This document shows, piece after piece, positions 33,185 to 40,591 of a stretch of 64,000 bases of DNA. The notes under the pieces were generated by a model, which searched no databases, was not told the DNA's origin, and saw only the letters and a list, made by a program, of their open reading frames with translations. This stretch comes from Candidatus Brockarchaeota archaeon (GTDB lineage Archaea; Thermoproteota; EX4484-205; JAAOZP01). Within the stretch, counting starts at the first letter, position 1. Every line of letters begins with the position of its first letter. The stretch spans positions 1 through 64,000 of the forward strand of contig JAFNIX010000010.1 in NCBI GenBank assembly GCA_017601225.1, in the 5' to 3' direction. The position numbers and the translations under genes were made by a program.

Positions 33185-33214
33185 TACGGTTACGTAGATG
33201 TTTACGGTGACGTA
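33185..33214. promoter_or_regulatory. Direct-repeat operator of VapBC pair 3
   Basis: TACGGTTACGTA (33185-33196) and TACGGTGACGTA (33203-33214) are 12-base direct repeats with one mismatch, spaced 18 bases start to start. They occupy the space between the TATA element and the ATG at 33216, a likely VapB binding region. Confidence 0.6.
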
Positions 33215-33215
33215 T

Positions 33216-33407
33216 ATGGTTAAAAAGACCACAGTACTCTTAAGGGAAGACGTATACCAGGCTCTCAAGGAGAAAGCCGGAGCCAGAAAGATTTCAAGCC
33301 TGATAAACGAGATACTCGTCGAGTATTTCGCTAAAAAGGAAAGCATGTTCGGAACCATGAAGCGTGTCGACGTAGCTGACTTGAGAGACCACAGGGAGAG
33401 ACTATGA
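33216..33407 (+). CDS. VapB-like antitoxin
   Basis: A 63-residue protein starting MVKKTTVLLREDVYQALKEKAG, a CopG/AbrB-type short antitoxin N-terminus, followed by a helix and a C-terminal tail (VDVADLRDHRERL). The ATG at 33216 is preferred to that at 33198 because the operator repeats cover the latter and TATA spacing fits. Overlaps vapC by 4 bases. Confidence 0.8.
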   Translation: MVKKTTVLLREDVYQALKEKAGARKISSLINEILVEYFAKKESMFGTMKRVDVADLRDHRERL

Positions 33408-33793
33408 GATACCTCATTGACTCCTACGCTTGGATAGAGTACTTCATGGGCACGAAGGCGGGTGAGAAGGCGAAAACAATAATAGAAAGCTTAGATGAAA
33501 AGATCACTCCAGCGATCTGCCTGGCCGAGGTCTACGCGAAAACAGTCAGAGTAGCGGGGGAGGAGATGGCTGAAAAGCAAAGAGTCTTTATGAAAGAGAG
33601 AAGCATCATTCTTCCCCTGGATGAGAAGCTTGCCGTAGAGGCTGCGAAAATAGATGCGGCTATGAAAAGAAAGGTTAAGGGCTGGGGTCTAGCCGACTCA
33701 ATAGTCTATGCAGCAGGACTGGTTAAGAAGGCTGAGATAGTTACTGGAGACGAGCATTTCAAAGACTTGGAGAACGTGTTCTTCATCGGATGA
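33404..33793 (+). CDS. PIN-domain toxin (VapC-like)
   Basis: A 129-residue PIN protein with YLIDSYAWIEYF, the central CLAEVYAK and the C-terminal GLADSIVYAAG and TGDEHFKDL acidic motifs. It starts within the antitoxin stop (ATGA overlap), so synthesis is coupled. Third VapBC pair of the window. Confidence 0.9.
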   Translation: MRYLIDSYAWIEYFMGTKAGEKAKTIIESLDEKITPAICLAEVYAKTVRVAGEEMAEKQRVFMKERSIILPLDEKLAVEAAKIDAAMKRKVKGWGLADSIVYAAGLVKKAEIVTGDEHFKDLENVFFIG

Positions 33794-33943
33794 GCACGGC
33801 CGAATAAGGTTTTGACTGTTGAAGAGACGGATTTAAGGGGGAGACTTGTTGCTTACTTCGCCTTACTATTTTTCTCCAGCCAGCTTAGATTCCGCAACCA
33901 ATAACAATATATCGCTGGTTTCAACCTCACGCGCGCTTAAGCC

Positions 33944-34348
33944 TCAACCACCCGCATGGAAACTTGCCTCCCCGGTCGCAATAATGCTGTCAACATGGAC
34001 GGTGAACACTCCACCAGCACCCTGCTTCAGGGTGAAGACGCTTTTGAAAGAACCGTCGGCAAGCGTCCTCGCAAAATCCTTCCAGACTGTTTCACCGTTC
34101 TGGTCAACAACCTCTATCGAAACATACTGGTTGGGCACAGGGTCAAACCCATAGGTAAGCCTGCCCGATATTGCTACAGTATTGTTAGGCAGAAGCATGA
34201 CGGTGACGCTTAGCCTAGGCTTGAAAAACTCAAGGATGAAAACTGCTAGCAGGAATAGAAAAGCGATGGAGAGGGAAACAAAAGTAACGTGTTTCAGGCT
34301 GATGCCTGCTGCAGCACCCTGTTCCGCGCCCGAGCCTCTCTCCGACAC
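33944..34348 (-). CDS. Single-pass membrane protein with extracellular Ig-like domain
   Basis: A 134-residue protein: about 20 cytoplasmic residues, one hydrophobic helix (FVSLSIAFLFLLAVFIL) and an outer beta-sandwich with the pattern of prealbumin/MG2-like domains (TVAISGRLTYGFDPVPNQYVS). Family not known to me. It lies 15 bases downstream of the small membrane protein gene on the same strand and belongs to the minus-strand envelope cluster. Confidence 0.65.
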   Translation of the reverse strand: MSERGSGAEQGAAAGISLKHVTFVSLSIAFLFLLAVFILEFFKPRLSVTVMLLPNNTVAISGRLTYGFDPVPNQYVSIEVVDQNGETVWKDFARTLADGSFKSVFTLKQGAGGVFTVHVDSIIATGEASFHAGG

Positions 34349-34363
34349 TAGTCCTCCTCTTGC

Positions 34364-34651
34364 TTACGTGGGTGGTGGCGGCGGAGTCTCCTCCTTAGCC
34401 TCCTCCTTGGTCTCCTTAACCTCTTTCTCTATCTCCTTCTCAATCTCTTCAATCGGCTTAGGCGGCGGGGTTGTGGCAAGCGTGTACCCTATCCAGCCGA
34501 GTATGAAGAGCACGAAGCCCACTGCGACGAAGGCAGTGAGCTTAATGATGACCTCCCACCAGCCTGAGAAGAACACGAGCCAGGAATACAGTATTACTCC
34601 GATTATCGAGGCCAGCAGCAACACTGCCCCAATACCCTGATCCTTGTTCAT
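34364..34651 (-). CDS. Small two-helix membrane protein with Pro/Glu-rich tail
   Basis: A 95-residue protein with two hydrophobic helices, then a tail of alternating Glu/Lys ending in a run of prolines (EETPPPPPT). It resembles the protein at 32625 in the N-terminal MN..Q.IGAV and the WIGYT..T.P.P pattern after helix two. The charged proline-rich tail may dock to a partner. No function is known. Confidence 0.65.
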   Translation of the reverse strand: MNKDQGIGAVLLLASIIGVILYSWLVFFSGWWEVIIKLTAFVAVGFVLFILGWIGYTLATTPPPKPIEEIEKEIEKEVKETKEEAKEETPPPPPT

Positions 34652-34750
34652 CAGCGTAAAGGGCTGGTGTTCAAAAATATAAGTCTTACTATTGTATAGC
34701 TTGTTTAATGATGAAGAACTTGAGAAAAAGGTTTAAACGTTTTTCCAGGG

Positions 34751-35632
34751 TTACTCTGGTGGAAGCGGAAAGCTTGTTCCAGGACGCCTCCTGAAGATCA
34801 AGTATCCCAGTATCAGGCCAATCAACACCCCTGCTATAAGGCCTAGAATCGTGGTGAACTGGGCTCTCGACTCCGCTTCTGAAACCCTTGACTCTGTCTC
34901 AGACAGCTGCTTCTCAAGGCTTGAAATCCTAGACTGGGCAGTGCTCAAGCCTGCTTGAAGCTCCGCAATGCTCTTCTGCAAGCCTGTTATAGTGCCCTTG
35001 CAGGATTCAAGCTCATCCTGCTTCTCGTCGAGCAGCCTCTGCAGCTCCCTCAGCTGGCTAAGCATTTTAACGACGTCCTCAGCACCCATGGGCTCAGCCG
35101 TAACCAGAACCCTTGATGAGTTTGCCGAGGCAGGCGTGTAAGCCGGGTCCCCAACCCATTCCGCTCTAAACACGTACTCCCCTGTCTCGCCAGGGGTGAA
35201 GACGCATGCGACGAAGCCTTCCGCGCTCGTTTCAAATGTTCCAACCATTCTCCAAGCCATCGTCCTGTTCGAAAAGTATGAGATCGTTAGAAACCTGTGT
35301 GCTAGGCGTGGAGATGTGCCGGCGTAGACAATTATTGTTCCGCCCACGCCCGTGATGGAGGGGGCTGCGATCACCTGGAGGGAGACAGTCGTCCTGGCAA
35401 CTATGCCGACAGTGTTGCTAACGCAGCCCTCATACTGGTCGTTCCCCTCCCACGTAGCCCTAATGCTCCAGTAGCCCGGGGAGTCAGGCTTGAAAACATG
35501 GGTGAAGGCCCCGTAGGGTGCTGAAACGCTCCTCGAAACCTCTGAACCATTGGGGCAAGTGAACCTGAGCTTAACCGTAACATCCAAGCCGGGGCTGAGA
35601 ATACCCTTTATCGTAACCTCCTCGCCCAGCAT
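34751..35632 (-). CDS. C-terminal part of frameshifted Ig-like/coiled-coil surface protein
   Basis: A 293-residue frame from its first ATG; the frame is open back to about 35700. It contains two further Ig-like beta domains (about residues 1-85 and 85-180), a coiled coil (about 185-255, heptad-like QLRELQRLLDEKQDELESC) and a C-terminal membrane helix with a basic stop-transfer (YLIFRRR). The upstream gene at 35653 supplies the signal peptide and first domain but loses this frame in a proline-codon tract. The two are probably one gene of about 442 codons interrupted by a missing base. Confidence 0.65.
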   Translation of the reverse strand: MLGEEVTIKGILSPGLDVTVKLRFTCPNGSEVSRSVSAPYGAFTHVFKPDSPGYWSIRATWEGNDQYEGCVSNTVGIVARTTVSLQVIAAPSITGVGGTIIVYAGTSPRLAHRFLTISYFSNRTMAWRMVGTFETSAEGFVACVFTPGETGEYVFRAEWVGDPAYTPASANSSRVLVTAEPMGAEDVVKMLSQLRELQRLLDEKQDELESCKGTITGLQKSIAELQAGLSTAQSRISSLEKQLSETESRVSEAESRAQFTTILGLIAGVLIGLILGYLIFRRRPGTSFPLPPE

Positions 35633-35652
35633 GATCGCCTCCTTGTCGACGC

Positions 35653-36075
35653 TTATAGCCAGGGATGAGGTTCCCTTAGGCGGTGGGGGAGGAGGCGGAG
35701 CGGTGGAGGCGGTGGAGGAGGCACGTAAACCTCGACAACCTTAAACGTGGTGCTGCCCGTGTCTCCACACCCTGAAACGTAGACGGTGTAGGTTCCGTAT
35801 TTAGCGTCCGTCGGAACCTTGAAGGATGTTGAAGCCTTCCCATCGCTGTCCGTCTTCACCTCCATCACAAACTCTACCCCTCTATCCGGGTTCATGACTT
35901 GAACACCAAGATCGGAGTTCGCGCAAGCCCCAGATATTGATATGTTAACAGTATTCCCCCTGTTATACTCCGACTGGTCTGTTGAAACAGTCAATGGGTT
36001 AGCATAAGTGTTGAGAAAAGGGGTGAGCAGGAGGAGCGTGAGAAGAAGGCATGCGGAGAAACCCTTGGCGTTCAA
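35653..36075 (-). CDS. N-terminal part of frameshifted Ig-like/coiled-coil surface protein
   Basis: A 140-residue frame with a signal peptide (FSACLLLTLLLLTPFLNTYA) and one Ig-like domain with STDQSEYNRGNTVNISISG, then VYVPPPPPPP. After the prolines the frame reads LRLLPHRL and stops. Shifting frame by one in the proline tract (near 35699-35701, where CGGAGCGG would be CGGAGGCGG) continues PPPPKGTSSLAISVDKE into the next ORF. The Ig domain is close to that of the neighbouring gene at 36079, so this is a tandem paralogue. Confidence 0.7.
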   Translation of the reverse strand: MNAKGFSACLLLTLLLLTPFLNTYANPLTVSTDQSEYNRGNTVNISISGACANSDLGVQVMNPDRGVEFVMEVKTDSDGKASTSFKVPTDAKYGTYTVYVSGCGDTGSTTFKVVEVYVPPPPPPPLRLLPHRLREPHPWL

Positions 36076-36078
36076 CTC

Positions 36079-36540
36079 TCACTCACCCCGCTTGCCGCCT
36101 GTTTTCCTGCGGGGGAGGAGTAACGCTGCTAAAAGACCCGTGCTCACGACAACCCCAGGGCTCGCTGGGAACTCTGGGACTGGGATCACCTCTACAACCG
36201 TGAAAGTGCATTCTCCAGAGTCTCCACACCCCGCGACAGTGACAGTATAGGTCCCGTAGAGAGCATCCAGCGGGATCTTGAAGAATACTGAAGCCCTCCC
36301 CTCACCATCCGTCTCAACCTGGCCTAAAAATTCTACACCCACAACCGGGTTAACGACTTGAACCCCGAACTCGCAGCTCGGGGATGCGGATATGAGCATG
36401 TTTACAGTATCCCCTCTCCTGTACTCCGGCTTATCTGTTGAAACCTCCAATGGGTCGGCGTAAGTGTTTAGAAGAGGTATGAGCAGAAGCGTGAAAAACA
36501 GGCATGTCGCTAAACTCTTAACGTTCAACTCCATCACCAT
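36079..36540 (-). CDS. Secreted Ig-like protein with PEFP-CTERM-type sorting tail
   Basis: A 153-residue protein: signal peptide, one Ig-like domain (STDKPEYRRGDTVNMLIS, closely paralogous to 35653), and a C-terminal VPEFPASPG motif followed by a hydrophobic helix and basic RRK cluster. That tripartite tail is the form recognised by archaeosortase-type enzymes. It begins within a base or two of the upstream gene's stop, so it is co-transcribed with it. No archaeosortase gene was recognised in the window. Confidence 0.78.
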   Translation of the reverse strand: MVMELNVKSLATCLFFTLLLIPLLNTYADPLEVSTDKPEYRRGDTVNMLISASPSCEFGVQVVNPVVGVEFLGQVETDGEGRASVFFKIPLDALYGTYTVTVAGCGDSGECTFTVVEVIPVPEFPASPGVVVSTGLLAALLLPRRKTGGKRGE

Positions 36541-36541
36541 T

Positions 36542-37003
36542 CTAAGTTACTGTGAAAGTTGTTTCACCGGGCTCTGCCAACGATTTCCAGTCCCCACCCA
36601 TTTGAGACGGCCAGCCGTTCCACACGAAAACCTTCACGGTGTATGTTCCAGTGGATGCTCCAGTCGGTATCCGGTAGCCGCTTCCAGCAGTCTTGGTCGC
36701 ACCCGGATCAATAACGTCCGTTATGAAACCGATGAAAACAACGTAGCCCTGCGGGTTAAAAATCTCGACGATAAGCATGTATTGGGTTGAAGGCTGATAT
36801 GGGGAAACAAGGGAGTGGAGCGTTACCTCAACCACCACCGTGGATCCCCTGGGGAAAGAAGTCTGAGGATTCCCCGTCATATCTAGGGTTCTGATGCTTG
36901 TTATCTCCAGGGGTTTAGACTGGCCTAAAACCAGGACGTATGGTAAGAGTAGAAGCGTGACCATAAGGGTTGTCATAATCGGCAGACAGGTTTTCTGCCT
37001 CAT
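36542..37003 (-). CDS. Secreted Ig-like domain protein
   Basis: A 153-residue protein from the ATG at 37003: signal peptide (LMVTLLLLPYVLVLG) followed by one beta-sandwich domain (STVVVEVTLHSLVSP, then TGTYTVKVFVWNGWPSQMGG). The open frame extends to 37135, but the ATG at 37003 lies about 35 bases below a TATA-like CATATATT and gives a clean signal peptide; the ATG at 37027 is an alternative. No anchor is visible, so it may be released or bound by a partner. Confidence 0.65.
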   Translation of the reverse strand: MRQKTCLPIMTTLMVTLLLLPYVLVLGQSKPLEITSIRTLDMTGNPQTSFPRGSTVVVEVTLHSLVSPYQPSTQYMLIVEIFNPQGYVVFIGFITDVIDPGATKTAGSGYRIPTGASTGTYTVKVFVWNGWPSQMGGDWKSLAEPGETTFTVT

Positions 37004-37121
37004 AACCGGGCTCAATCCCCTCAACATTTTACAAATATATGAGTGACTAAGCAACTGAATATAAGCTTTTCTATTTGCATCCGTGTGCCAACAGCCTGAA
37101 CGCTGGTTGAGGAACAGTGGC

Positions 37122-37541
37122 TCAGGGCTGAACACTCAGCCTTCCCGAGTTGCTCCCGCCTTCACAGGCAAGGTAGAAAACATATTCCCCGGCTACCGCC
37201 TCAGGTATTCTAAACTTGAACTCTAGAGTTCCATCCGTACTGGTCGTGCCCTGGTCGACGTAAACCACGTCTCCACCAGGGTTTCTAAGCTCAATCGCAA
37301 CATCAACGCCTCCCGCGGGTATCTTTACCAGTCCTCCGAGGATGCTTGAGCTAACCCTGATAGTTATGGATGCTTCTTCGCCAAGCCTATAGGTTGCCTT
37401 GTTCACCGCGAAGTCTATAGTCAGGTTTCTAGGCCCATACTGGAGGGATGTGAGCTCCATCCAAACGTGGGCGAGAATAATAATTGGGACGACTAGGAGG
37501 ATGAGGAGGATCAGTCTGGTTAAGCTAAGCTCCAAGATCAT
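37122..37541 (-). CDS. Membrane-anchored Ig-like domain protein
   Basis: A 139-residue protein from ATG 37541 (preceded by AAAGGGG): an N-terminal hydrophobic helix (LILLILLVVPIIILAH) then an Ig-like/MG2 domain (NKATYRLGEEASITIRVSS, ending GEYVFYLACEGG). Upstream in-frame ATGs at 37577 and 37598 are less likely. It is the first gene of the minus-strand envelope cluster, divergent from the hypothetical gene at 37738. Confidence 0.65.
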   Translation of the reverse strand: MILELSLTRLILLILLVVPIIILAHVWMELTSLQYGPRNLTIDFAVNKATYRLGEEASITIRVSSSILGGLVKIPAGGVDVAIELRNPGGDVVYVDQGTTSTDGTLEFKFRIPEAVAGEYVFYLACEGGSNSGRLSVQP

Positions 37542-37577
37542 TTTTGACCCCTTTGGGTAAGAGTCCCGCCGGCTCAT

Positions 37578-37599
37578 CGTGTGTGGAGTGTTACACACG
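37578..37599. promoter_or_regulatory. Inverted repeat in the divergent envelope promoter
   Basis: CGTGTGT (37578-37584) and ACACACG (37593-37599) are perfect 7-base arms around 8 bases. It lies between the two divergent envelope clusters and is a candidate operator shared by both. Confidence 0.45.
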
Positions 37600-37737
37600 T
37601 ATTTTCCTTTTTAAGCATTGTTTTCGAAGAGACTGGGCTGCTTGGAGAGGGTTGTGGGCACGCGCTTTGAAAATAATTCAAATTTTTTCATCGTAAAACT
37701 TATATTAAACTCCCGCCGATTCGAGAAATGTATACTC

Positions 37738-38142
37738 ATGGAGGAGGGAACCTGCGGTCAAAGCGATCCGGGGGAACCACTCCAGTATGCTGTTCTTCTC
37801 AGGATAAAGCTTAAGGCTTACAGGAGTGGGAACTGGAGGAGGCTGACCGGGGTTGAGAAGGCCTTTTTCAACGCGACCCTGCTTCTCGCGAAGCTTAGAG
37901 GGAGGCTAGTGAACCATTCCCTGGTTAAAGCTGTTAGAAAGATTGTTTCAAAGCTCTTAGAAACCCCTCTGGTTAGAATCCTCCAGACGGGGAGGGAGAA
38001 AGCCTCCAGCCTCCTCACGCTTTACCGTGGGAACGGGGTTTTCAAATGGGCCCCAGATGTTAAAAACTGGCTTAAAGACCCTGAGTACGTTTTCTGGCTC
38101 GGGGTCCGCCAGCTTGCTCTATTAAACACCGGGTACGGGTGA
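37738..38142 (+). CDS. Hypothetical basic protein heading the MoxR/DUF58 operon
   Basis: A 134-residue protein, rich in Lys, Arg and Leu, predicted helical and without a membrane segment. It contains YRSGNWRRLTGVEKAFFNATLLLAKLRG-like amphipathic helices and ends in a Trp/aromatic-rich region. I do not recognise a family. ATG 37738 is chosen because a TATA element (AAAACTTATATTAAAC) lies about 30 bases upstream; the frame is open from 37618 but those starts precede the promoter. It is the first gene before the DUF1616 operon, 52 bases upstream. Confidence 0.55.
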   Translation: MEEGTCGQSDPGEPLQYAVLLRIKLKAYRSGNWRRLTGVEKAFFNATLLLAKLRGRLVNHSLVKAVRKIVSKLLETPLVRILQTGREKASSLLTLYRGNGVFKWAPDVKNWLKDPEYVFWLGVRQLALLNTGYG

Positions 38143-38194
38143 GCATGGGGAGAACCACAGAGGGATTCGGCTCGCGTTACCCGCTGCCCCATCC

Positions 38195-39652
38195 ATGAGC
38201 TGGGTTCTAGACGAGGAGGTTCTCGCCATCTTGGCAGCGATACTCGTAGTGTCAATAGTTTTCGGAGTAACCCAGATGGTTAACGCTGGACGGGTTGTTG
38301 AACCATTCTCGGAGCTGGGTCTACTCGGACCCGGTGGAAAAATAGGTGACTATCCGAGGCAGGTTGTCGCCGGCACACCCTTCCTGCTCCACGCCTATAT
38401 TGGTAACCATGAGGGTAAAACACGCTACTACAGGGTTCTAGTGAAAATCGGAAACAGGTCTACAGTCGTCAACGAAACAATGCCGCTCACAGTCGAGCCC
38501 ATGATGGATCTAAGGACTGTTTTAACCCATAATTCTTCAACCATTATTCCGCTTAACCTGGCTATGCCTGAGCCCCTGACTAACGCTAGGCTTGTCCTGG
38601 AGCTCTGGGTTTTCAACGAGACCAGTAGAGTGTTCGAATACCATGGAAGGTGGAACCAGCTCTGGCTAAACGTCACCAGCCCCGTGCTCGGCTCGTCTCA
38701 GGCGCCGCAGCCTGCGGCAATCAGCAGGAAGGTTGAAGAAAGGCTTACGGAGGCTTATTTCGCGATTAGGAGGGCTGAGGAATCAGGCGGCAACGTTACG
38801 GCAATGGTTTCAAAGCTGAACCTCGCTATAGAGCACGCTGAGAAGGGTGAGTACGAGCAGGCTGAAAGCCTCGTGCAACAGGTTTTAACTCTTGAGCCAG
38901 AGACTGTTCAACAGGGCTTGGAGACTAGGCGCATGCAGCTCATCAACACAATCGTCGCACCCGGCCTAATCGCCGGGGTGGCCCTAGTCCTTCTAATAGC
39001 CTTCAGAAACAGGGTTTGGCTTGTTTTTCTGAAAGCCTACGGGGACTGGGGCCTAGTTCCCGTTGACAAGGCGGGCCTGGGCTCTACAACCCTTGCTAAG
39101 AAGGTTAAAGGCTCTTTCTCGCAGGGTAGAAACCTGAGGGTTAGAGACGTGGTTGCGCTCGGCAGGGGGCTCGGCCAGGAGAAGTGGCGCGTCGCAAGGG
39201 AAGTGTTCAGCTGGGTTAGGAGTAAGGCTGTTAGGCTTGAAGACCCTGATCCACCCGGAAGCTTCGCAGCCTACTTGCTTTCCATCCACAGCCTAGGTTT
39301 AACAATAGTCGTGATCCTCATAGGCCTTACGGTTTTAGCTATATACGTTCTCCAGGCCACGCTTCCAAGAATAGTTCTGGGCTCGCTCTTCGTCCTCTTC
39401 CTCCCAGGCTACTCGCTGGTTGACGCGCTCTACCCGAGGGAGAGCGACTTAACGCCTTTAGAGAGGCTAGCCCTATCCATAGGGCTTAGCTTGGCCCTAG
39501 TGCCATTGGCTGGGCTGGTTTTAAACTACACGCCCTGGGGGATAAGGCTCGACCCGGTTGTTTTCACGCTCGCCGTGATGACGCTGTCGCTGGAGATTTT
39601 AGCATCGTACAGGAAGCATGCTCTCCTGAGGCTGGCTGCAACGGGTGGCTGA
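38195..39652 (+). CDS. DUF1616-family membrane protein with N-terminal extracellular domain
   Basis: A 485-residue protein. After an N-terminal helix comes an outer beta domain (residues about 30-165, Ig-like), a short helical region, a membrane helix near 245, a cytoplasmic part, and then a C-terminal membrane domain with the DUF1616 signature FLPGYSLVDALYP, TPLERLALSIGLSLALVPL and LNYTPWGIRLDP. Function is unknown; the family occurs with MoxR/DUF58 clusters in archaea. Its stop overlaps the next start by 8 bases. Confidence 0.78.
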   Translation: MSWVLDEEVLAILAAILVVSIVFGVTQMVNAGRVVEPFSELGLLGPGGKIGDYPRQVVAGTPFLLHAYIGNHEGKTRYYRVLVKIGNRSTVVNETMPLTVEPMMDLRTVLTHNSSTIIPLNLAMPEPLTNARLVLELWVFNETSRVFEYHGRWNQLWLNVTSPVLGSSQAPQPAAISRKVEERLTEAYFAIRRAEESGGNVTAMVSKLNLAIEHAEKGEYEQAESLVQQVLTLEPETVQQGLETRRMQLINTIVAPGLIAGVALVLLIAFRNRVWLVFLKAYGDWGLVPVDKAGLGSTTLAKKVKGSFSQGRNLRVRDVVALGRGLGQEKWRVAREVFSWVRSKAVRLEDPDPPGSFAAYLLSIHSLGLTIVVILIGLTVLAIYVLQATLPRIVLGSLFVLFLPGYSLVDALYPRESDLTPLERLALSIGLSLALVPLAGLVLNYTPWGIRLDPVVFTLAVMTLSLEILASYRKHALLRLAATGG

Positions 39653-40379
39653 AAACCTGACCCTTCTTGGAGCGGGCTTAACAGTCTTCGGAGCACTTTT
39701 AACACTCGGCTCACACCTTCTGCTTGAGAACACGCCCCTAACCGCGCTGGGCATAGGAACAGTGATACTCGGCTTAACATTCATACTTACGCCGGCGCAC
39801 CCTGTTCCAAGGGAGACTGTGCAAGCATTCGTAAAATCGTCGTGCGAAAACGTTGAGGCAATTCTTGAGGCGACCGGGGCCTTCATGAAAGCCTTCTACC
39901 TGCCATCGTCGGAAAGAGTATACGCTTACGTGCCGCTTTCACCTGGCCAGAGCATAACTTTTGAAGAAATAGCTGGAACCGCCGGAAGCCTGCTTGTCAG
40001 AAGAGGGGGGGACCTCGGAATCCTGATAGTTCCGCCTGGCTCAGTGCTCGTCAACAGTCTTGCTCAAGAGGGTGCGGGAGGGTTGAGCAGCAGCGTTGAG
40101 GCTATTCTCACAGAGGCTTCTGAGGCTGCTGAAAGCGTTAAGACTGTTGAAGCAAACTCCATGATCATCGTCGAGATAAACAGGCCTAGGCTTGACGTGG
40201 AGTACTCCAGGTTTAGAACAGTCCTGGGCTCACTACCGTCTTCAATGGCTGCGCAGGCCGCGGCGGCAGCATTAATGAAGCCTGTTCAAATATTCAGCGA
40301 GGAGAACCAGGGGAAACGGATCCTGCTCTACCTCAGGGTCCTGGAATGGACAGACACGCCCTCTACCTCGCAACGATAA
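39645..40379 (+). CDS. DUF7982-like membrane protein
   Basis: A 244-residue protein with two N-terminal helices and a cytoplasmic domain of about 180 residues (YAYVPLSPGQSITFEEIAG; LGILIVPPGSVLV). It recalls a haloarchaeal family found beside DUF1616 and MoxR genes, but this identification is tentative. GTG start overlapping the previous gene by 8 bases; overlap with the next by 34 bases. Confidence 0.55.
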   Translation: MAENLTLLGAGLTVFGALLTLGSHLLLENTPLTALGIGTVILGLTFILTPAHPVPRETVQAFVKSSCENVEAILEATGAFMKAFYLPSSERVYAYVPLSPGQSITFEEIAGTAGSLLVRRGGDLGILIVPPGSVLVNSLAQEGAGGLSSSVEAILTEASEAAESVKTVEANSMIIVEINRPRLDVEYSRFRTVLGSLPSSMAAQAAAAALMKPVQIFSEENQGKRILLYLRVLEWTDTPSTSQR

Positions 40380-40591
40380 CAATACTTTTCACAGCCTCAG
40401 CCTCAACGCTCGCCGCGCTGGGCGAAAACAGGCTGGACGTCTATTTCAGCGTCTACACGCTCGAATACTTCACCCTAGCAGCATTGTTCAGGCCCAGGAG
40501 GCGGGGGAGAGACTTTCTAGGAGCAGCGCTGCTCATAGGCTTCTCATACGTCGTCGCGTTAAGAATCCTCGAGATACTGTTCCCGCTTTGA
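40346..40591 (+). CDS. Small membrane protein in MoxR/DUF58 operon
   Basis: An 81-residue protein with two or three hydrophobic segments separated by an arginine-rich loop (RPRRRGRD). No family recognised. It overlaps both neighbours (34 and 4 bases), which implies coupled translation and a role in the same complex. Confidence 0.6.
   Translation: MDRHALYLATITILFTASASTLAALGENRLDVYFSVYTLEYFTLAALFRPRRRGRDFLGAALLIGFSYVVALRILEILFPL

Noticed and set aside
36542..37135. Full-length 197-codon version of the secreted Ig-like protein.
   Set aside because: The first 44 codons precede the apparent promoter and lack signal-peptide character; the ATG at 37003 gives a clean signal peptide.
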